The position numbers were made by a program, and so were the translations under genes. Under the pieces are notes generated by a model. It worked only from the letters and a program-made list of their open reading frames with translations. It ran no database searches and was not told where the DNA came from. From Tachypleus tridentatus (Eukaryota; Arthropoda; Merostomata; Xiphosura; Limulidae), in the NCBI RefSeq assembly GCF_004210375.1, contig NC_134833.1, forward strand, positions 45,378,782 to 45,442,781: a stretch of DNA of 64,000 nt. Direction: 5' to 3'. Positions 33,891 through 47,000 of the stretch are shown here, piece by piece; the stretch's first letter is position 1; each line of letters begins with the position of its first letter.

Positions 33891-34974
33891 AACTTTAAAG
33901 CTTGTTAGTCAACATTTAAATATCATCTTAAGCTCGAGTACAATTTGATGTTTGGTCTTGTGATATAGCAAATTTTATCTTTTTATGATTATGGTTATAT
34001 TTATTAATATAGCTGATTATTTCTATTTTGAGTAAATATGTACGTATAATAAAACTGACACAAGCTTTCTTAGCGGGTGGCGTACATATACTATTAATGT
34101 AGCAGAAAATTATGTGAATTTATGATCATAAGAGGTGTACTCTCGTGACCTATATAATGAATAAATACTCTGCCAGAATGTTCGCTAAGCGAGAAAGTCA
34201 CCGTGTAGTTAATTATTGATCTTTAACGGCTTGGTTGTATTATTGTTATTAATAATGAAAGGTATTTTTGTTAATTAGGTTTTGTTTCCTCATTTGCATG
34301 ATTTGAATTGATACTAATATTTACAGTATATTATCAAATCCTGCTTAAGCATGTGTTTAGTACTGTGTTTTGGCAATGGCTGAATATGCTTCGCAATGGT
34401 GGTATAGTTAAATAAATTAACTTTTTGTTTCAGCCATTTGTTGTAATACCGCCACCATTACTGCACCATTTGAAAGATATATAGAAAGAAATACGCTTGG
34501 TATTTCAGTAAACTTGTTCTTCAGTAAATAACATTACCGAGTTTTTCTGTTGGAATAGAATAATGAACTGGTAAATGCAAATAAAAGAAAAATGATTTCA
34601 TTGTTACAAAAATAGGAAACACCCGTGATGTACTTGCACAGACGTTATAAAAGTCACTCTTACTATGTTATGTTTGAATTCACCTTTTCTACTCCCTTAT
34701 GATTAATCTGCGTAGAACTAACATGCAAAAGTTTTGAAGTATACCTTCATACATAATCCTCCAAGTAGACCTGGCTGCTAAAAGAAAATGTACCTGGATT
34801 CAACAGGTTAACTTTCATTCCTTGTTCAATATACAACATCACCTCGTGACTATTATTTTCTCAAAGCATTAGTCGACTACATTGTCCAGACAATGTCATA
34901 CTCATCAGGAAAAGTAGATTACAGAGCTAATTTTTTTCAACTCAAATGTTGTATGGTCCTGCAATATCTTCTCA
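33891..34974. other. nothing recognised except a hammerhead-like word
   Basis: AT-rich, no coding trace. On the minus strand 34908-34902 reads CTGATGA and is followed by a self-complementary gacattgtctggacaatg, see the separate entry. Confidence 0.4.
34872..34910 (-). other. degenerate hammerhead-like motif
   Basis: On the minus strand an intact CUGAUGA box (34908-34902) is followed by a hairpin-forming stretch and then ggacaatgtagtcgac, where a functional hammerhead would need GAAA. Penelope-like retroelement ends are known to carry type I hammerheads with this layout. Here the GAAA box is lost, so at most this is a relic. Confidence 0.3.
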
Positions 34975-35177
34975 CGCAGAACATATATTACCTTCTAAAA
35001 CGGGGAGGGGGGAGGAACGACTAGACGAAAGCAATCTGAACGACTTTCCAGACCACTTGTCACCATCACAGTAAAAAAATAATATAATGGTTTGGGACAA
35101 CGTGGGGCCTAATTGTCCATCTTGACTGTGCTGTTCCTTAAACTCAATTAAAATATTCTTTTTGAATATTAAAGCTA

Positions 35178-35451
35178 GTGGGCCTGGCATGGCCTAGCGC
35201 GTTAAGGCGTGCGCTTCGTAATCTGAGGGTCGCGGGTTCGCGCCCGAGTCGTGCCAAACATGCTCGCCCTCCCAGCCGTGGGGGCGTTATAATGTTACGG
35301 TCAATCCCACTATTCGTTGGTAAAAGAGTAGCCCAAGAGTTGGCGGTGGGTGGTGATGACTAGCTGCCTTCCCTCTAGTCTTACACTGCTAAATTAGGGA
35401 CGGCTAGCACAGATAGCCCTCGAGTAGCTTTGTGCGAAATTCCAAAAAAAA
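35178..35451 (+). mobile_element. SINE family A nested in the LINE relic, 10 bp target duplication
   Basis: Flanked by attaaagcta at 35168-35177 and 35452-35461. Head gtgggcctggcatggcctag, B-box region gggttcgcgcc, complete body with the longest conserved match to the copy at 30056, tail tgtgcgaaattccaaaaaaa. Both copies share tgtgcgaaattcc rather than gcgcgaaattc, so they belong to the same subfamily. Confidence 0.95.
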
Positions 35452-36696
35452 ATTAAAGCTATTATTTATATACTTATCAAGATTTTCCTCAAACTGACTT
35501 AAATTTATTGCTTCTACAACATCCGAAGGCAAACAATTCCAAAGACGTTAGAAAAAATAAAAGTGTATAAAGTAAAGACGGCTGCTACACTACCAAAATT
35601 TATATTTGTGTTCCCTACTCTTATTATTATCACTGTTGAGTATGAAAAAAATATGCATCAATACTATTAATTCCTTTTATAATCTTAATGTCTGAACTCT
35701 TCTTTTCTCAAAAGGACACAATTTAAGAGATTTCAGACTCTCCTAGTATGACAACCCCTCAATTCCAGGAATAATTCTAATAACCCTTCTGTGAACCCTT
35801 TTCAAAAAAATTATTGTCTTTCCTGAGGTAAGGAATCCATGAATGAACACAATATTCCATGTGTGGCTTAACAAGTGACCTGTGTAGTGAAATTATACGT
35901 TTTTAGACTTGTATTCAGTATTTATATAGATAAAACCTAAAATCCTGTGCTCTACCACTAGTAACAGTTCACTGCTTGGATAGCTTTAGAGACTGATAGA
36001 CTATTACATCAAGATCTATTTCCTTCATAACACTGTTAAAGTCATTTCCATTTAAATTATACTTAAAATTATGGCAACCTACATGCATTATCTTGCATTT
36101 ATTGTAATTAAACTTCACCTACCATTTATTTGCCCAACTCACTAAATCTTTTTGTAAACCAGTAGCATTTTCTTCACGGCTAGTGACACCCAAGACCTGA
36201 ATTGAGGAATTTATTGACTATTCCTTCTTCTATGTCATTGATGTAAATAAAAAAGAGCAAAAATCCTAAAACTGAGCCCTAACGTGCTTCACTTGTGACA
36301 CTAATTCAGTTTGACTGAATTCCATTTGTAACAACCATCTGCTTTCTTCCATCCAGCCAATCTTCTATCTAATTTACTAACTTATCCCCATACCCAGAGA
36401 GATTAATTTTTAACAAGCCTTTTTTATGTGGCACCTTGTCAAACGCTTTCTGAAACTCCAGATATATCTAATCTACGCCCTTACCCTCAGTAACGTATGC
36501 AGTAACCTTTTCAAATTATGTGAAAGGATTTGTGAGGCAAGATTTTTCCCTTAGTAAAACCATGTTGACTATTCAATAAAATTCTAAAGTTAGTTAAGTG
36601 ACTTTGCAAAGTATCTTATAACAGACTTACCAAAACTTTTCCGACGAACTGATGTATGACTGAAACTATTTTTACCACGTTCATTGAGTCACTCTC

Positions 36697-36812
36697 TAAG
36701 ACAGCGGTAAGTTTACAGATTTTAACGCTACAATCATGAGTTCGATTCACCTCAGTAGACACACCAGATAACCTGATGTGGAAGGTATCGCTATAAAAAC
36801 ACACACACACGC
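36697..36812 (+). mobile_element. tRNA-derived SINE, family C
   Basis: Head aagacagcggtaagtttaca, ttttaacgctacaatcatg, B box gagttcgattcac, then acaccagataacctgatgtg and tatcgctataaaaacacaca with an (ac)n tail. It splits the LINE between the thumb-side motif KIVSVIHQFVGKVL and the upstream LKEV segment, so it inserted after the LINE. Confidence 0.8.
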
Positions 36813-37057
36813 CCCTTAAAAAGAGGAGTTACATAAGCTGACTTCTGAGCCTTTGGTACCGGTTCACTATCCAAGGACTGACAAAAAACAGAAAAAGTGG
36901 CTCATGTATCCACGCTTTAACCTCTTTCAAAATATTTTGGGAAATATTATCTGGCCTAGGAACTTTATCGTTTTTAAACTTCCTAAAGGGTCTTTCTCTT
37001 ATATTAACATTTTGTTAATCCTTAATATATTTAGAAAGATCCTAACAGCAAGGTTAA

Positions 37058-37178
37058 TTATTTGGAATTAAGCACAAAGCTACACAATAAGCTGTCTGTG
37101 ATCTGCCCACCATGTGTATCTAAATCTAGTTTCTAGCAGTGTGATTCCACAGACATTCCGCTGTGTCAGTGGGGGAGA
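37058..37178 (-). mobile_element. tRNA-derived SINE, family B
   Basis: Plus-strand tail ttggaattaagcacaaagct (acac), then tgtctgtgatctgcccacca, gtgtatctaaatctagtttc and the head end ccacagacattccgctgtgt. Good match over the full length; the B box is diverged. Confidence 0.85.
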
Positions 37179-37469
37179 GGGGGGAGTCTTAACAGTATGG
37201 CTTCTAAAATCTTTAAGATGGTAGAAAACATGATCTGGCTGCATATAATAGACGTAGAAAGTGAGTGTGATCTTTGTAGAGTGACAACTGTAATAAAGAT
37301 AAAGAGAGTTGACGACATTCATACTTACTAAATGCAGATATCATGCATGGAAGTTTTTGAAAATATTCTTATTTAAACTCGGATGAAAACATATTTGTTT
37401 GTAGTCAAAGAAGGATAAAAATTTAACAGATATCATCTGCAACCACAGCATATACATTTTGTATAGGAT

Positions 37470-37585
37470 GATTACTGGAATTAAGCACAAAGTTACACAA
37501 CTAGCAAGCTGTGCTCTGCCTACCATGGGTATTGAAATCCGGTTTCTAACAATGTGATTCCACAGTCATACGGCTGTGCTACAGT
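37470..37585 (-). mobile_element. tRNA-derived SINE, family B
   Basis: Plus-strand tactggaattaagcacaaag, ctgtgctctgcctaccatgg, gtattgaaatccggtttcta, then cacagtcatacggctgtgct. The B box on the minus strand reads ggatttcaatacc. Same orientation as the copy 410 bp upstream, and the last repeat before PSMD9 exon 1. Confidence 0.85.
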
Positions 37586-37923
37586 GGGCATTTTTATAGA
37601 AGCGTTGCCTTTTGGGTAATTAGCATATACACAATTTTTGATAATGAAAATTTTCAAGTTGCCCACAACTCACAGTGCAACACATTTCACAATTATATAG
37701 TTATAATTTCTGTGTCTACAGTTATAAATAAAGTATTATCATAGCACAGACATAGTAAATAATATATTATTGGTTAAAAAGTGAAATATACATATTTTTA
37801 ATTTTTATGGATATAAAGTATCAAAATCCGTTGTTTTGGTTAATTTCAGGTGTTTGATTGAACGCACGGTATTAAGCAAGAGTTTGTGTTCGATCTACTT
37901 CTAACTTAAGTAATGTTTAAACT

Positions 37924-38037
37924 ATGGTAAAAATGACGTTATCAACTGAAGTAATGCGAGAGAATCTTTTGACGTTAATTAAGAAAAAAGATGACATTGA
38001 AAAAGAAATTTCTTCGTTAAATGAAATTCTGAAATCT
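37924..38037 (+). CDS. PSMD9: PSMD9 exon 1 (residues 1-38)
   Basis: Starts at ATG 37924 and encodes [15 protein letters not shown] and a Lys/Glu-rich helix ending SSLNEILKS, aligned with the vertebrate VQELMRRKEEIEAQI helix. The donor is gtaagt at 38038, phase 0. A second ATG at codon 4 could be used instead. No TATA box is evident; the sequence just upstream (37850-37923) is a plausible 5' UTR. Confidence 0.9.
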
Positions 38038-41000
38038 GTAAGTTAAGAAGCAGACATTTGAATTAGAGTAAGCTATGTTAGAATTTAGTCTTTTAAAAGT
38101 TTAACAGCAGTTGCAATGTAGGCCTAAGTTTTGTAATAGAAATCACCTTAACTTGACTGGTAGTGTTAATACCAGTGTTTTTAAATGCACAGATTTTTTT
38201 TATTGTACTTGCTTTAGCTTAGATTATCTCCTAGTTTTATCTGTAAGTTTTACTAAAACTAAAATGGCATTTTTTAAAACACAGAGGTTGTTATTGTTAA
38301 AAACTAAAAAATATATGATTATGATTGCAACAAGGCAAGGGCACTTGATGTAATGAAAAACTGTTTTTACTGCTAGGTGGAACGACATTTACAGTTCATA
38401 AATAGTTATGATTTTATATTAGTTATTTTTTAGCACTGAGGTAAAACTTACATCATCTTCATCTAATCCAAATTAATATTTACAGTGAAGTTAATAGCAT
38501 CATATATTATTAGTACTTTACCAAGCATAGCTGGGTAATATTAAAAATTTCCTTGATATTTTAAAATATATTTTTCTATTTTCAAGACTTGTATGACCTT
38601 GCAAAAGGTGAGGTGAAATGCAAAACAGCTACATTTCCAAAATAGTAACCACTTATTGATATAAGTTGTTTAAAATAAATTCTTAAAATACTAGCAATAT
38701 TAAGATCAATAATTCTTGCTTATGGGCTTAGAGCTTGTTTTATTATGCAACAAAATATTTTGTTTCAGTGTTTTTAAGAACAAGTTGTAAACAGGACAGC
38801 TACTGCTGTTAATACTAAGGACAGTTATGCTAAAAACCTTGAGAGAACAAAACAATAGACATAAAATACCAATGAAACAGTTAAGAATTTATATGGAGGT
38901 ACATTTTTTGTATGAAAATTTGATTATCATAACTTTTTAAAACATTTTACTCTGTAATATTAAATGCAGTGATCATAACATTGAATACCATCTAAACTTT
39001 GTTAGGCAACTTTTGACATCAACATTAGGGTGTTCTTTAGTGGACTGGTACTTTGTAAAATCAGTGTCATTTCCATTATTATACATTATATATGTAAATA
39101 GATTATTACTATTTACAAACAAGTTTTTAAACTTATTTTTTTAAAACATAGAACAGTAAACAATTAAGTACAGCAAAGAATTATATATTCTAGTTACAAC
39201 AGTCTTTATAAGTAACTACACTGATAGCATAGAATTTCACTGTAATTTATTAAGCTTAGTAACTAAGCTATATTTTGCCTTTAAAAAATATGTAATTTTG
39301 AGCAGATTGAAAACACAACCTATGTGCTTAGAATCTTGAGTAAAAGAATAAAAATAACTTCAAAGCACTTTAAAATGGTAGAGGAAACAATTAGGAGAAC
39401 TTTGAGTTTTTGATTGGTTATTCACATGTCATATATTAAATAAATATTATAAGAGTGTTTCCAAATATGGAAGGAGGTAAGTGGGGCCACTGTGTCTGAT
39501 TTTATACGTAAGCCATATCTCAACAAATAGAAAAGATGTGAGGTTCTTATTTTACATTCTAACTTGTATATATTGCTATTTTGAGTGCCTTATTTAACAA
39601 AACTATAGCCTTAATATTTTGACATCACAAATGTAATTTTAACCAGTGCTGCATTGAACATACCACATGACTAACTAAAATCTGTATCTGTGTTCTTTTA
39701 ATATTTACTTTTAAGAAATTAATGAATATATAATACTATATGAATAATATATACCAATATAAATTAAGAAATTAAAACATATATAATATTAAAACTTGAA
39801 TTATAAACTATGTTTTGATGTCAACTCTATTGACATAAGAAATAGTAACAAAGTTAGTTAATAAAATTTTGAAAATAACAATCAAGAAGGTCATGATGTG
39901 CTCTTTAAACCTGTCCATAGTGTAGGGGTTAAACTTAAACAGTGAAAAAGGTATATATATACATCTTAACTCTTCATAATAATCTTAAAATATCTTCGAT
40001 GAATTATGTCTTACCATTTCACTTTAAGTTACTTTGAATGTTTTATTTTAATTTCTTGTTTGCTACTGTTTATTATTTATGCTGACACGTATCAACTGGT
40101 GTCTGCAGATGATATAACAGTATCACCAGGAAAGGAAAAGGTGAGAAAAACTTGAGTGGCAGTAGAAAAGGGTCTAACTATTAACATATATTGGCCACTA
40201 GACTTGGTTGTGTTCTTGAGAGATTATAATCTGACAAAATGTTCTTACAATTGATTATAAGCATGCCATTTAAATTGTAACTGTGACTTAGCAACACTTT
40301 TTACTTTTGAAAGTAGGCATGGCTTCTATCAGAGGGGAAGAAATATGTGTATAGTGTGTAGTTTTCAGAGGATTCATTTGTAAGGTCAAATGTGTTTAGA
40401 ATTTGAGTTTGTATGCATGTCCCCATAGTTGCTTTTTCACCCATTTTAAAGTGCTTGAAAGCCATCTTGTTTTCTAATTGTAGGGGTATTCAGGCTTCAG
40501 AAAAGAAGTGGAAGAAATCAAAGCTCAGATATTTTAACTGCACACTCACCATGTGACAACAAAACTGAAGTTTCGATTATCTATTTTAGAGGTTTCTTTT
40601 GAAATATAAGAATAAAATTAGATAATATAGAAGTTTTGTTTATAAAGTGTGTGATGATGCTAATTTCACTAAAATAGATTGATAGTAAAGTGGTTTAATT
40701 AAATTTTGTGTGTAATTCAGTAACACACTGTGACATGCAGAGAAAGGAATTTAAAGAATGCAACAGAAGACAATGGGTTAAGAAAAATACCTAAAATTGA
40801 AGAATATATTTGTAAATAGTAGTAGCAATATATATACATATGCAACATGGTAACCAAAATATGGTTATTCTTCTTGGTTGTATTTTACAAAATACTCATA
40901 TGCTAGTGTACTGACTGTAAGAAGAATATGACATTGTACTTTGTAACTGCTTGTTTTATGCTGTTCATTACAGTAATGTGAGCTGTATTTGTTGCATAAT

Positions 41001-44000
41001 TTACAACTTGCTGATGGTATTACTTAGATATGATTTAGAGGTCAATAAAACAAAATATTTAACAAATATAAATAGACGTGGTCTGTTATGAGATTTAATC
41101 TATTTGGAATAACTGTTTGTGATACCCTGATACTACAGTCATTTTACAAGGAAAGGTATTTTAGATTCATTTCCTAATTTTAAATTGGGGTTACATGGTC
41201 AGTCAAATCAAGTTAGGCTAGAGAAAATAACATAAAGTTTTACTGAAAAAAAATCTAATATTAATTTAATAGGTTTTAGAAATCAAATAAATGAAATTTG
41301 AAAACTGTAAGATGAGTAAACATATTTTTAAACTGAACATGAAAATCACCTTCTACCAGGACTAGTCAACAGTGCAACTACATGGACAAGTCTTTAGTAA
41401 AAATAATATGTGATATAAAAGTCTGTGTAGTGTAGATATTAATAATTAGTTTATTTCGTGAATGAATAGTTTATGATTTAGTTGTGTTATTTTAAGAGAG
41501 TTAAAAGCAGACAGTTATTGGAGGTTGTGTTTGTAACTCGTTGACATTGAGAATATAGTGAGCAGACGATTTATTAATAAACATTTAAATAGTATCAGAT
41601 GAGCAGGAACCAGTAAACAGACAGACAAATACAATAGCAGAAAAGAGTAAAGCCACAGCCAAGGAAAAGTTTGGCATGAGGTTAACGGCCATAGAAGTGA
41701 CACACCTAATTAGGAAAACTAACAGTTTGAAAGAGATGATAATTACATCTTATTCTTTCAAAACAAGTTCTAAAGTAATTGAACCAGCTTTGGTGAACTT
41801 TGACAAAAGTAAAGAATGTTATCCGAGGTATGAGGATCAGATGAGTACTGAAATAGCAGTATATAACTGTGGTAACTCAGTGACCATGTACACTCTTGTG
41901 CAAATTAATTGAAACAAATGGTCATTTTACAATATTTTCAGCATAGCAGCCAGTGTAGGCTTGCTGGACCTGCTGATTTCCTTTAATAGTCATTTTTTTC
42001 ACACAGACAGCATCATTAGCTGTGTTTTGCAGTGTGGTTGATCTGTTTTTGGGATATATGACGAAATTTTGAGGAATATTAAGTCATTCAAAATTGCGTT
42101 AGAAGGGCAAGGAGACCAGTCAAAAAACAACTTCTTACCAACTCAATGAAGAAAAAATGGTATCAGTGGGGTCTGGAAAACAAGAACTGGATGCAAGAAC
42201 AATGGAGGAAGGTGTTATTCAGTGACGAGACTCATTTCTTTGTACAGGGTCAAAGAAGTCTGCATGTTCACAGATCTCCAGGTGAGAAACTTCAAGAATC
42301 TCACATTAGTCAGTTTGTAAAACATCCCTTGAAGAAGATGTTTTGGGGCTTTTTCAGCTACTATGGCATATGAGGCTTACATATTTTAGAAGGTATGATG
42401 CGAGGACCACAGTACATCGAAGTTTTGCATAGAAGAGTTGTTTCAGGATTGAGAAAGAGATTTCCAGATGGATCTGGCATTTTTCAGCAAGATCTGGCTC
42501 TGTGCCACACATCGAAACTTGTGAAGAATTTTATGACTACAATGCAAATATAGGTGCTGAACTGGCCTGGAAACTCTATTGACTTAAATCCTGTTGAAAA
42601 TCTTTGGGCGATTTGTAAAGAAAGATTTCAGGGAAAAGACTGTACTACAAAAGATAAGCTAATTGAGGCCATAATTGGGATGTGGTACCGCAATCCAAAA
42701 ATTAGTAAAGATTGCAGTCAACTCGTGGACTTGATGCCAAAGCGGTTGAGTGATCTTCTGAAAAATGAAGGCAGTCATATGTATTAATTTGTGAGTAATT
42801 TTTGAATTTTCAGAAATAAAACTCAAAAAATTGAAAAAAAATCGTAATTTTCCGTCTTGTTTCAATTAATTTGCACATGAGTGTAAATGAATTACATATA
42901 ATGCTAGTGCGATGGGAATATACAAAGGTAGTTTGGCTTGTGAAATGAAATTCTTGGGCCTATTCAAGTGGACTTTTGACAATGCCTTTGATATCTGTAG
43001 TATAAATAATTTGTTGTACATATGTTTAACTAGTTTAAATATATATATCATTTTGAAAACAAGTGGAGAGCATACTGAATTTACAGCCAATGAGTTACAG
43101 AAACCTACTGAAGAAGAATCTAAATCCAATAACAACACTTTTTATGAAAAGTCCATGTAAAAGTCTTTTAATTGACAATTGGCAAACACAAACTTAACAT
43201 CCAACAAACAATTCAAAAATCAGATTTTTTGTGTGTACAAAAGACTTGTAATGTTTGCTAAAAACTTGCCAGATTTCACTCTTGACATCTTTCAAAACCT
43301 TTGAGGAAATATTACCTGGTCCAGGAGGCTTATTTGAACTTCCAAATTTTTTTTTATAAGGTCAGAATTAACATGATAATCTTTGATTCTGTTTGAGTCT
43401 GCTTGGGGCAAGAAATATTGCTTAAACTTTCATTAGTAAAAATTGAAGAGAAAAGAATAATTTCACCATCTCCTGTCATCCTTCAAAGATACTGCTCCTA
43501 TCTTAACATTTCCCATACCTTTGCTATATTTAAAGAAGTCTTTATTGTTAATTTTTACATTAGAGCCAAAATCTTTCAAGTGTAACATGCAGTTTCAGGC
43601 TACATTCTCATGCAACCCCACTCCAGAAAGGCAAAAACTCCTTTTAGCTGTGATGACTATTAAAGGAAAATTAATCAATACAATCAATTACCTATGAGCA
43701 ACAATTACATTAATTAGTTTCTCATAAATTAATTGAATAATCAAACTAAGGATTCGTTGATTAATGTTACAAAAATAATGGACGAATAAAAAATTAGTTT
43801 TCAATTATTACAACTCTTCAAGTAATGAAAATGTTATTTGTTTGTAAGCACAGTCTCGTAATTTGAGGGTCTTGGATTCTATTCTCATTGTCACTAAACT
43901 TGCTCCTCCTTCATTTTTACAAAGCTACCTATTATAAATGTAACTATTACTAATTTTGAATTGTGCTGATAATTTTAATATACTGTTGAATCACTTGGTA

Positions 44001-47000
44001 AGTGTAAAATAATTTTGTGAAGTTCATTTAATTAGAGTAAGTTCTAGGTAGTACATTTAGGTTATTATAATTGAATCTTGTTTATTATACACTGGAACCC
44101 ACTCACTATTGTGTCTAAAAGAAAGTATTGGGATTATGGTGAATGAGACCACTGATTTTGAAATGTGCTGATAATGTTGATATACTCTTGAATAAATTGT
44201 CTTAAACCATCAAGGCAGTGGTAATAGGAAAGCTAACAGAAGTTTGAAATGTGTTTATAAAATATTTATCAATCAAGCAAAATTATCTACACAGCAGTTA
44301 CTCTTTACTTGCAGTTAGAAGTGGACATTTAGTGGAATTTGCTAATTGATTAATGACTAATCTTATTTATTAGTTACATTAACTATTTAGTTTTTCTAAC
44401 GAGATGACTAAAATGTTTATAATACTTAAAATCTTGTTTTGATACTTGTGGTGACCAGAGCACTGCTTTGTACTTAATAAAAGAATAAACATATTTGGCA
44501 ATATTTTAACTGTGTGGATAGTTGAAATAATAAAAAGCATTATTAATCAAAAATACTAGTTGACTGCCTTAGTGTCATTAATATATATTTGAATGATTAT
44601 TTCAATAAATCGACGTTTTCAGGTTACAAATTAATGCCCATAGGTAATTGATTTTATCACATATCTATGCTGAGTATACTATGTATTGTTTTGATCTCTG
44701 TATCTAAATATGAATACTGACTTATTGGAAATGGTTAAAAAAAGGGAATGTAAGTGTTATAGTACAGGGATAGGTGTTGGGTAGAAGATGGTTTTACTGA
44801 AATTTAGAATATTATATAGGAGATTGATAAGATAAAGGCTACCAAATTCTTTATGCTGCATTCTGCAGGTAGTTGAACAGAAAAGTATTTGTATGAGTAA
44901 GAAAACACAGGTTAGTACAGTTTTATTTTTGTAAAGTAAAGATTGATGATACATTAAATTATTGGTATTTCTAGCTGTATTGAGAATGTTAAGGTGCTAC
45001 TGAATTAGTTGAATCAATTGGTAAGCCAAACAAGTATTTGACAAAGGACCGTAAAGTATAGTATGTGGTTAATTTCTTATTTTCTCGAGTTGCTTTGTCA
45101 TCCTCAAGATTTCCATTATGTATCGTAACATTTCCATGTTAAAAATCTAAACCAAAATATTGTGACACTTGGTAAATAAATTTATTTGGAGTTACAAAAG
45201 TTGTGTCCCACTGTGTGTCTCAAAACTTATTATTCTGTTTCTCCATTTTTTAAACATAAGCATTCCATTTCTTTTATAGCTTATAAATGGGTATTATATA
45301 AGTTCAATTTACATCAATAACATAAATGAATGATGATTCATATATAATTAGGTATTGTTAAAGCTGTTTTTTATTACTAAACAAAGCTTGAAAACTAAGA
45401 AAGAAACATTTTGTGATGTATATGTATTAAATTTTGCATTATACAGCTCATACCTGATGCCAAGCTATTTTTGTTTTATAATCCTTATTAATATTTTTCA
45501 TTATATTGGCCCATCTGAGCTGAGTATGAAACTCAGTATTTGCATTCCTTTAGTCTTTCTTCCTTGAAACCTAATAATTTATACTTAAAACATTTTTGAA
45601 AAAGCCTTGAATTAAGAGAATTGTATGAATTGTAAATCAAAGCAGAATTAAGCCTTGTATTTTTAAAGTGTTCTTTCATTGTTAAAATCAAAATCCTTAT
45701 CTCTATATACTCTTTCCAATAATGTTATTTTCTTACTTCCATTTGGTTCCTTATAATAGGCTTGGAAAGCAGCATATAGCTACATTTTGTGACATTATTC
45801 ACAGAAGTTAAATAATTATTCAGTGTGGTGGCCCCAATAATATCATGATTATTGCTATTTAAGCTTCATTTTATTTTTATTATATATTATTATAACAGAT
45901 CTTTGTATAAACGTCTGAATAAAGAAAAAATTTCCAGGACAAAGATGTTTATTGTAATAATTTGTATTACTTTTGATTCTCTAGCAAAAGAATGTTGGGA
46001 TGAATGAACCTTTAATTGACAAAGATGACTATCCACGAGGAGACATTGATGTTTACAAGGTTCGAAGTGCCAGACAAAAAATAATTTGTAAGTAGAAAGA
46101 TTAAATTTATATATAATATTTTCTAGTTTTCCCAGCCACAAGGTAGTATTTTTCCACGTACATGTAAAGGATTAATATTAGCTGTTGTATGCTGATATCA
46201 GTATTATATTTTACACTTCTATGAATAGTATAGTATATATTTTGATACACTCTTACCTGCCTTCTCTCATACAAAGCTATCTCTATCTTCTTTCTGACTG
46301 CTAAGCATTGCTAAAAAATCTTAATGCTTAGTACACCAGTCTACATACCCTACAGAGTTCATGCCACTTTTGAACATGTATATAGTATCTGACCACCTTT
46401 CACCAGTGGTGTTGCATTATCTGTATTGACACATTTAGTTCCCTTTGATGTTCCTACTCAAGTCTCACTTTCTCAATTTTCACAGCATTGCTTAGATGTG
46501 TTGTCTTTTGCATGTGACTACTATTTACCATTGTACTTCATTGCCATTTTAATACTTTTTTCAACAGTTTTCTTTTACTGTGTTTGCATTCATTTGTTTC
46601 AGTTTGTTTTTCCAGTTGTTTATTGTTACCAAATTATATGATAACTTAATATGGTTTAGTATGGGATTTAGTGTACTAACAACAGATTCACCACTTTTAT
46701 TCCTTGGAACCCTTCTGTTTTCCATGTTTTATCCCCTGTCACACTAACTAGTTGGGTTCATTAACTCTTTAGGTTGGCGTATTCAGACTTATCATTGAAG
46801 GTAGCCATTTCCCCAATGTTACTTCTTATATTTGTTATATTACTATATCTTTAGTTGCTCATCTTTGCCATTTGTTGGAAGAAATTGTCTAGACCTGAAT
46901 GTGGACTACTACCTATTTCTTTGTTACTCATTATCTGCACTATCTAGTTGTATATTTTTTAGATGGATATTGTCTCCCTCTCGAGACAGTACTGCACACA

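Larger units (their letters stand above)
34975..37050 (-). pseudogene. CR1-like LINE reverse transcriptase relic with two nested SINEs
   Basis: Minus-strand translation gives the non-LTR reverse transcriptase in order from high to low coordinates. GPDNISQNILKEV (about 36960-36920) is the pre-palm 'GPD.I...VLKEL' segment. KIVSVIHQFVGKVL (about 36670-36630), SQHGFTKGKSCLTN (about 36593-36550), YLEFQKAFDKVPH (about 36467-36430), GSVLGFLLFFIYINDIEE (about 36270-36220) and LEYC..SW (about 35850) follow. Stops and frameshifts are frequent and the catalytic box (usually YADD) is not seen. The text toward 34975 looks like its 3' end. SINE insertions at 36697-36812 and 35178-35451 interrupt it. The clade (CR1/L2-type) is inferred from motif spelling. 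Confidence 0.8.

Noticed and set aside
34080-34200. gctttcttagcg ... cgctaagcgagaaag as an inverted element
   Set aside because: Only about 15 bp pair and the internal 100 bp has no other structure; not convincing.
40490-40535. Possible extra PSMD9 exon in intron 1
   Set aside because: It has an ag before it and a coiled-coil-like reading but hits a stop and lacks a donor. Exons 1 and 2 already join in phase with the conserved protein.
45060-45125. Minus-strand ttgaggatgacaaagc ... gagaaaat as another Penelope-like end
   Set aside because: First box has a core change and GAAA is displaced; no flanking inverted arm. Left out.
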